In this document: one piece after another, positions 25,465 to 27,940 of the stretch
Layout: every line of letters starts with the position of its first letter
How positions within the stretch are numbered: the first letter of the stretch is position 1
Origin: Buchnera aphidicola (Greenidea ficicola)
GTDB taxonomy: Bacteria > Pseudomonadota > Gammaproteobacteria > Enterobacterales > Enterobacteriaceae
Length of the DNA stretch: 27,940 bases
Direction: 5' to 3'
NCBI RefSeq assembly: GCF_039386055.1
Contig: NZ_CP135012.1
Span: 56,346-84,285, forward strand
The notes under the pieces: generated by a model
Seen by the model: only the letters and a program-made list of their open reading frames with translations
Database searches by the model: none
Told to the model about the DNA's origin: nothing
Program-made: the position numbers and the translations under genes

Positions 25465-27390
25465 ATGTTTGTTATAACATTTATAAATGGTTTTAAAAAA
25501 ATATATTATAATAAAGTTACTTTATTAAATATAGCTAAAGATATTAAATATAATTTTAAAAAAGATTGTATAGCTGGTTATGTAAATGGAATTCTTGTAG
25601 ATATAAATACTATTATTAAAAATGATGCTTTTGTTTCTTTTATTAATAAAAATCATCCTGATTCTTTTAATATTATTCGTTCTTCTTTTATTCATGTTTT
25701 AGGATATTCTATAAAAAAATGTTTTCCAAAATCTAAATTAGTTAATAGTGGGTTTACAAAGGATGGTTTTTATTATGATGTTGATATAAAACATTCTTTT
25801 AAAAATAAAGATATTTTATTATTAGAAAAAAATATTAATTTTCTTATTAAAAAAAAATATAATATTTTACAAGTAAAAATATCTTTTTTAATTTTTATAT
25901 ATATTTTATTTTTTTCAAAAGATATTTATAAAATTTTTTTTATAAAAAATTATTATAATTTTAAAAAATATTTTTTATATTTTCATGAAGAACATTATGA
26001 TATAAGTATTTTTCCTCAAGTTCCAAATATTAGTTTTTGTAAATATTATAAATTGCAAAAAATATCTGGGGTTTATTCTAAAATAAATAATATTAAAAAA
26101 GTTTTTCAAAGAATTTATGGAGTTTGTTTTATTTATAAAAAAGATTTAAAAAAATATTTAAATAATATTAATGAATTAAAAAAAAGAGATCATAGAAAAA
26201 TAGGTAAAAAACTTAATTTATTTTATATTCAAGAAAAATCTCCAGGTATGATTTTTTGGAATACAGAAGGTTGGATAATTTTTAGGGAATTAGAGAATTT
26301 TATTAGAAATAAATTAAAAGAATATTTATATGAAGAAGTAAAAACTCCTACTCTTATGAATAGTTATTTATGGAAAAAAAGTGGTCATTGGAAAAATTAT
26401 AAAGATTCTTTATTTTTAATAAATTTTGATAATAAAGATTATTGTATTAAACCTATGAATTGTCCTGGTCATATTGAATTATTTAAGATAGGTGTAAAAT
26501 CTTATCGGGATTTACCATTGAGAATTGCTGAATTTGGAAATTGTCATCGAAATGAATCTTCTGGTTCATTACATGGTTTAATGAGAGTTCGTAGCTTTAC
26601 TCAAGATGATGCTCATATTTTTTGTTCTAAAGATCAAATAAAAAAAGAAATTAATATTTGTATAAAAATGATTTTTGAAGTTTATAAAATTTTTAATTTT
26701 TTAAATATTATTATTAATTTTTCTACTAGACCTAAAAAACGTATTGGTGATAATGATATTTGGGATGTTGCTGAGAAATCTTTAGAGGAAGTATTAAAAG
26801 AAAGTAATTTAAATTTTAATTATAAAAAAGGTGAAGGTGCTTTTTACGGTCCTAAAATAGAATTTATTTTAAAAGATTCTTTAGGCAGAAAATGGCAATG
26901 TGGAACTATTCAGTTAGATTTTTATTTATCAAAACGTTTAAATGTATTTTATTTTAATAAAAATAATAAAAAAAAATCACCTATTATAATACATAGAGCT
27001 ATATTAGGTTCAATGGAAAGATTTATTGGGATATTAATTGAAGAATATCTAGGTAATTTTCCAACATGGTTATCTCCTATACAAGTAGTTATTTTAAGTG
27101 TTAATTATAAACATAATAGTTATGTTAGAAAAATATTTAATAAATTTTATTTAGCAGGAATACGGGTAAAAATGAATTTAAAATATGAATCTATTAGTTA
27201 TAAAATAAGAGAAAATATAATAAAAAAAGTTCCGTATATTATTATTTGTGGGGATGAGGAGATTAAAAATAATTCTATTAGTGTAAGAAATCGTTTAGGT
27301 AAAAAATTTAAATTATCAAATATTGATAATTTTATTTTTAGATTAATTAATTTAATTAAAATTTATAGTTTTGATTTATTGGAGGAGTAA
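25465..27390 (+). CDS. thrS: Threonyl-tRNA synthetase with degenerate editing site
   Basis: Class II ThrRS, 641 aa (E. coli 642). The N-terminal TGS-like domain is diverged. The catalytic core is intact: PGMIFWNTEGW, RELENFIRNKL, YCIKPMNCPGH (zinc Cys C333), CHRNESSGSLHGLMRVRSFTQDDAH (zinc His H384), and IHRAILGSMERFIGIL, then the anticodon domain to the end. In the N2 editing domain E. coli H73xxxH77 is S73xxxH77, C182 is S181 and H186 is Q185, so three of four editing residues are gone. A hydrophobic, low-complexity stretch (about residues 139-165) replaces conserved N2 sequence. AAGGA at 25453-25457 supports the ATG. Its last codons GAG GAG form part of the infC ribosome binding site. Confidence 0.97.
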   Translation: MFVITFINGFKKIYYNKVTLLNIAKDIKYNFKKDCIAGYVNGILVDINTIIKNDAFVSFINKNHPDSFNIIRSSFIHVLGYSIKKCFPKSKLVNSGFTKDGFYYDVDIKHSFKNKDILLLEKNINFLIKKKYNILQVKISFLIFIYILFFSKDIYKIFFIKNYYNFKKYFLYFHEEHYDISIFPQVPNISFCKYYKLQKISGVYSKINNIKKVFQRIYGVCFIYKKDLKKYLNNINELKKRDHRKIGKKLNLFYIQEKSPGMIFWNTEGWIIFRELENFIRNKLKEYLYEEVKTPTLMNSYLWKKSGHWKNYKDSLFLINFDNKDYCIKPMNCPGHIELFKIGVKSYRDLPLRIAEFGNCHRNESSGSLHGLMRVRSFTQDDAHIFCSKDQIKKEINICIKMIFEVYKIFNFLNIIINFSTRPKKRIGDNDIWDVAEKSLEEVLKESNLNFNYKKGEGAFYGPKIEFILKDSLGRKWQCGTIQLDFYLSKRLNVFYFNKNNKKKSPIIIHRAILGSMERFIGILIEEYLGNFPTWLSPIQVVILSVNYKHNSYVRKIFNKFYLAGIRVKMNLKYESISYKIRENIIKKVPYIIICGDEEIKNNSISVRNRLGKKFKLSNIDNFIFRLINLIKIYSFDLLEE

Positions 27391-27396
27391 AGTATT
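27381..27396 (+). promoter_or_regulatory. infC ribosome binding site and AUU start codon
   Basis: GGAGGAG (27381-27387) is the strongest Shine-Dalgarno in the window. It lies within the last codons of thrS and is followed at 8 nt by ATT (27394-27396). AUU initiation of infC is known in E. coli, where it lets IF3 repress its own translation. Both the rare start and the strong ribosome binding site are kept here. Confidence 0.9.
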
Positions 27397-27933
27397 AAAG
27401 GTATAAAAAAAAATAAAATAATTAGGAAAAATCGTATTAATGATGAAATCCGTTCTTTAAAAGTACGTTTAATAGGAATTAAAGGCGAAAAAATAGGAAT
27501 AGTTAGTTTAAAAGAAGCATTATTTCAATCTTTAAAATTTGGTTTGGATTTAGTAGAAATAAGTCCAAATGCTGAACCTCCAGTTTGTCAAATTATGAAT
27601 TATGGAAAATTTTTATATAAAAAAAGTAAATTATTTAAAGAGCAAAAAAAAAAACAAAAAATAATTCAAATTAAAGAAGTAAAATTTAGACCTAATACAG
27701 ATAAAGGTGATTATCAAGTAAAATTGAGAAATTTAATTAGGTTTTTAAATGATGGTAATAAAGTTAAAATTACTTTACGATTTAGAGGAAGAGAAATGTC
27801 TCATAAAGAAATTGGTCTTTTGGTTTTAAAAAAATTAAAAGAAGATTTGAAAAATATTTCTTTTGTTGAATTTTTTCCTTATAGAATAGAAGGTCGTCAA
27901 ATGATTATGATTTTATCACCTAAAAAAAAATAA
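27394..27933 (+). CDS. infC: Translation initiation factor IF-3 (AUU start)
   Basis: IF3 binds the 30S subunit, blocks early 50S joining and checks the initiator tRNA-start codon pair. From ATT 27394 the frame gives 179 aa (E. coli 180). The N-domain starts [19 protein letters not shown] and continues with [33 protein letters not shown]. The linker is [19 protein letters not shown], and the C-domain has [31 protein letters not shown] and [15 protein letters not shown]. No ATG or GTG precedes the conserved N-terminus in frame, and taking the first TTG (27544) would delete most of the N-domain. It follows thrS by 3 nt; in E. coli rpmI and rplT come next, outside this window. Confidence 0.97.
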   Translation: MKGIKKNKIIRKNRINDEIRSLKVRLIGIKGEKIGIVSLKEALFQSLKFGLDLVEISPNAEPPVCQIMNYGKFLYKKSKLFKEQKKKQKIIQIKEVKFRPNTDKGDYQVKLRNLIRFLNDGNKVKITLRFRGREMSHKEIGLLVLKKLKEDLKNISFVEFFPYRIEGRQMIMILSPKKK

Positions 27934-27940
27934 TTTTTTA

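Noticed and set aside
1..27940. Search for tRNA genes, CRISPR arrays, insertion sequences, prophage or a novel defence/biosynthetic cassette
   Set aside because: No tRNA-like, spaced-repeat, transposase or unknown multi-gene pattern was seen; all recognisable genes are conserved core or amino-acid genes.

Overview
The window is a very A+T-rich bacterial segment that is almost fully coding. Every recognisable gene has its best match, from memory, in the Enterobacterales (E. coli) orthologue, usually with nearly the same length. The extreme A+T bias, lysine/asparagine/isoleucine-rich proteins, long homopolymer tracts, almost no regulatory DNA and kept amino-acid biosynthesis genes fit an obligate nutritional endosymbiont of insects in the Buchnera-like gammaproteobacterial group. 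The gene order (rsmI-fabB-talA-tkt-dapE-dapA-aroC-smrB-his-gnd-dcd-metG, then tyrS-sufA-aroH-thrS-infC) is the order I recall for Buchnera. The exact genus cannot be fixed from this window.

Layout. 2-368 (-): RNase P RNA, with rsmI just upstream on the same strand. 1326-6780 (+): fabB, transaldolase, transketolase, dapE. 6813-8785 (-): a two-gene aroC-dapA unit, convergent with dapE and divergent from smrB. 8961-16662 (+): smrB and the complete histidine operon hisGDCBHAF(IE), tightly packed with several overlaps. 16698-20429 (+): gnd, dcd, metG. 20432-21706 (-): tilS, end to end with metG. 21707-22423: a 717-bp gene-free spacer. 22424-23704 (+): tyrS. 23708-24054 (-): an A-type Fe-S carrier (sufA), whose frame reaches an ATG only across an A17 tract. 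24300-27933 (+): aroH, a strong intrinsic terminator, thrS and AUU-initiated infC.

How the genes fit together. talA, tkt and gnd supply pentose-phosphate intermediates (ribose-5-P toward PRPP, erythrose-4-P). The his operon turns PRPP and ATP into histidine. aroH starts and aroC ends the chorismate pathway. dapA and dapE lie on the diaminopimelate/lysine route. This is the expected kit of a symbiont that provisions essential amino acids. The rest is core information processing: RNase P, RsmI, SmrB, MetRS, TyrRS, ThrRS, TilS, IF3 and Dcd.

I found no mobile element, CRISPR array, phage gene or unknown gene cassette, and no undescribed multi-gene system. The most interesting signals are signs of reductive evolution: sufA apparently dependent on poly(A) slippage (or a non-standard start), a threonyl-tRNA synthetase that has lost most of its editing-site residues, RsmI with substitutions in two conserved motifs, and AT-only hairpins that straddle stop codons at several transcription-unit ends.
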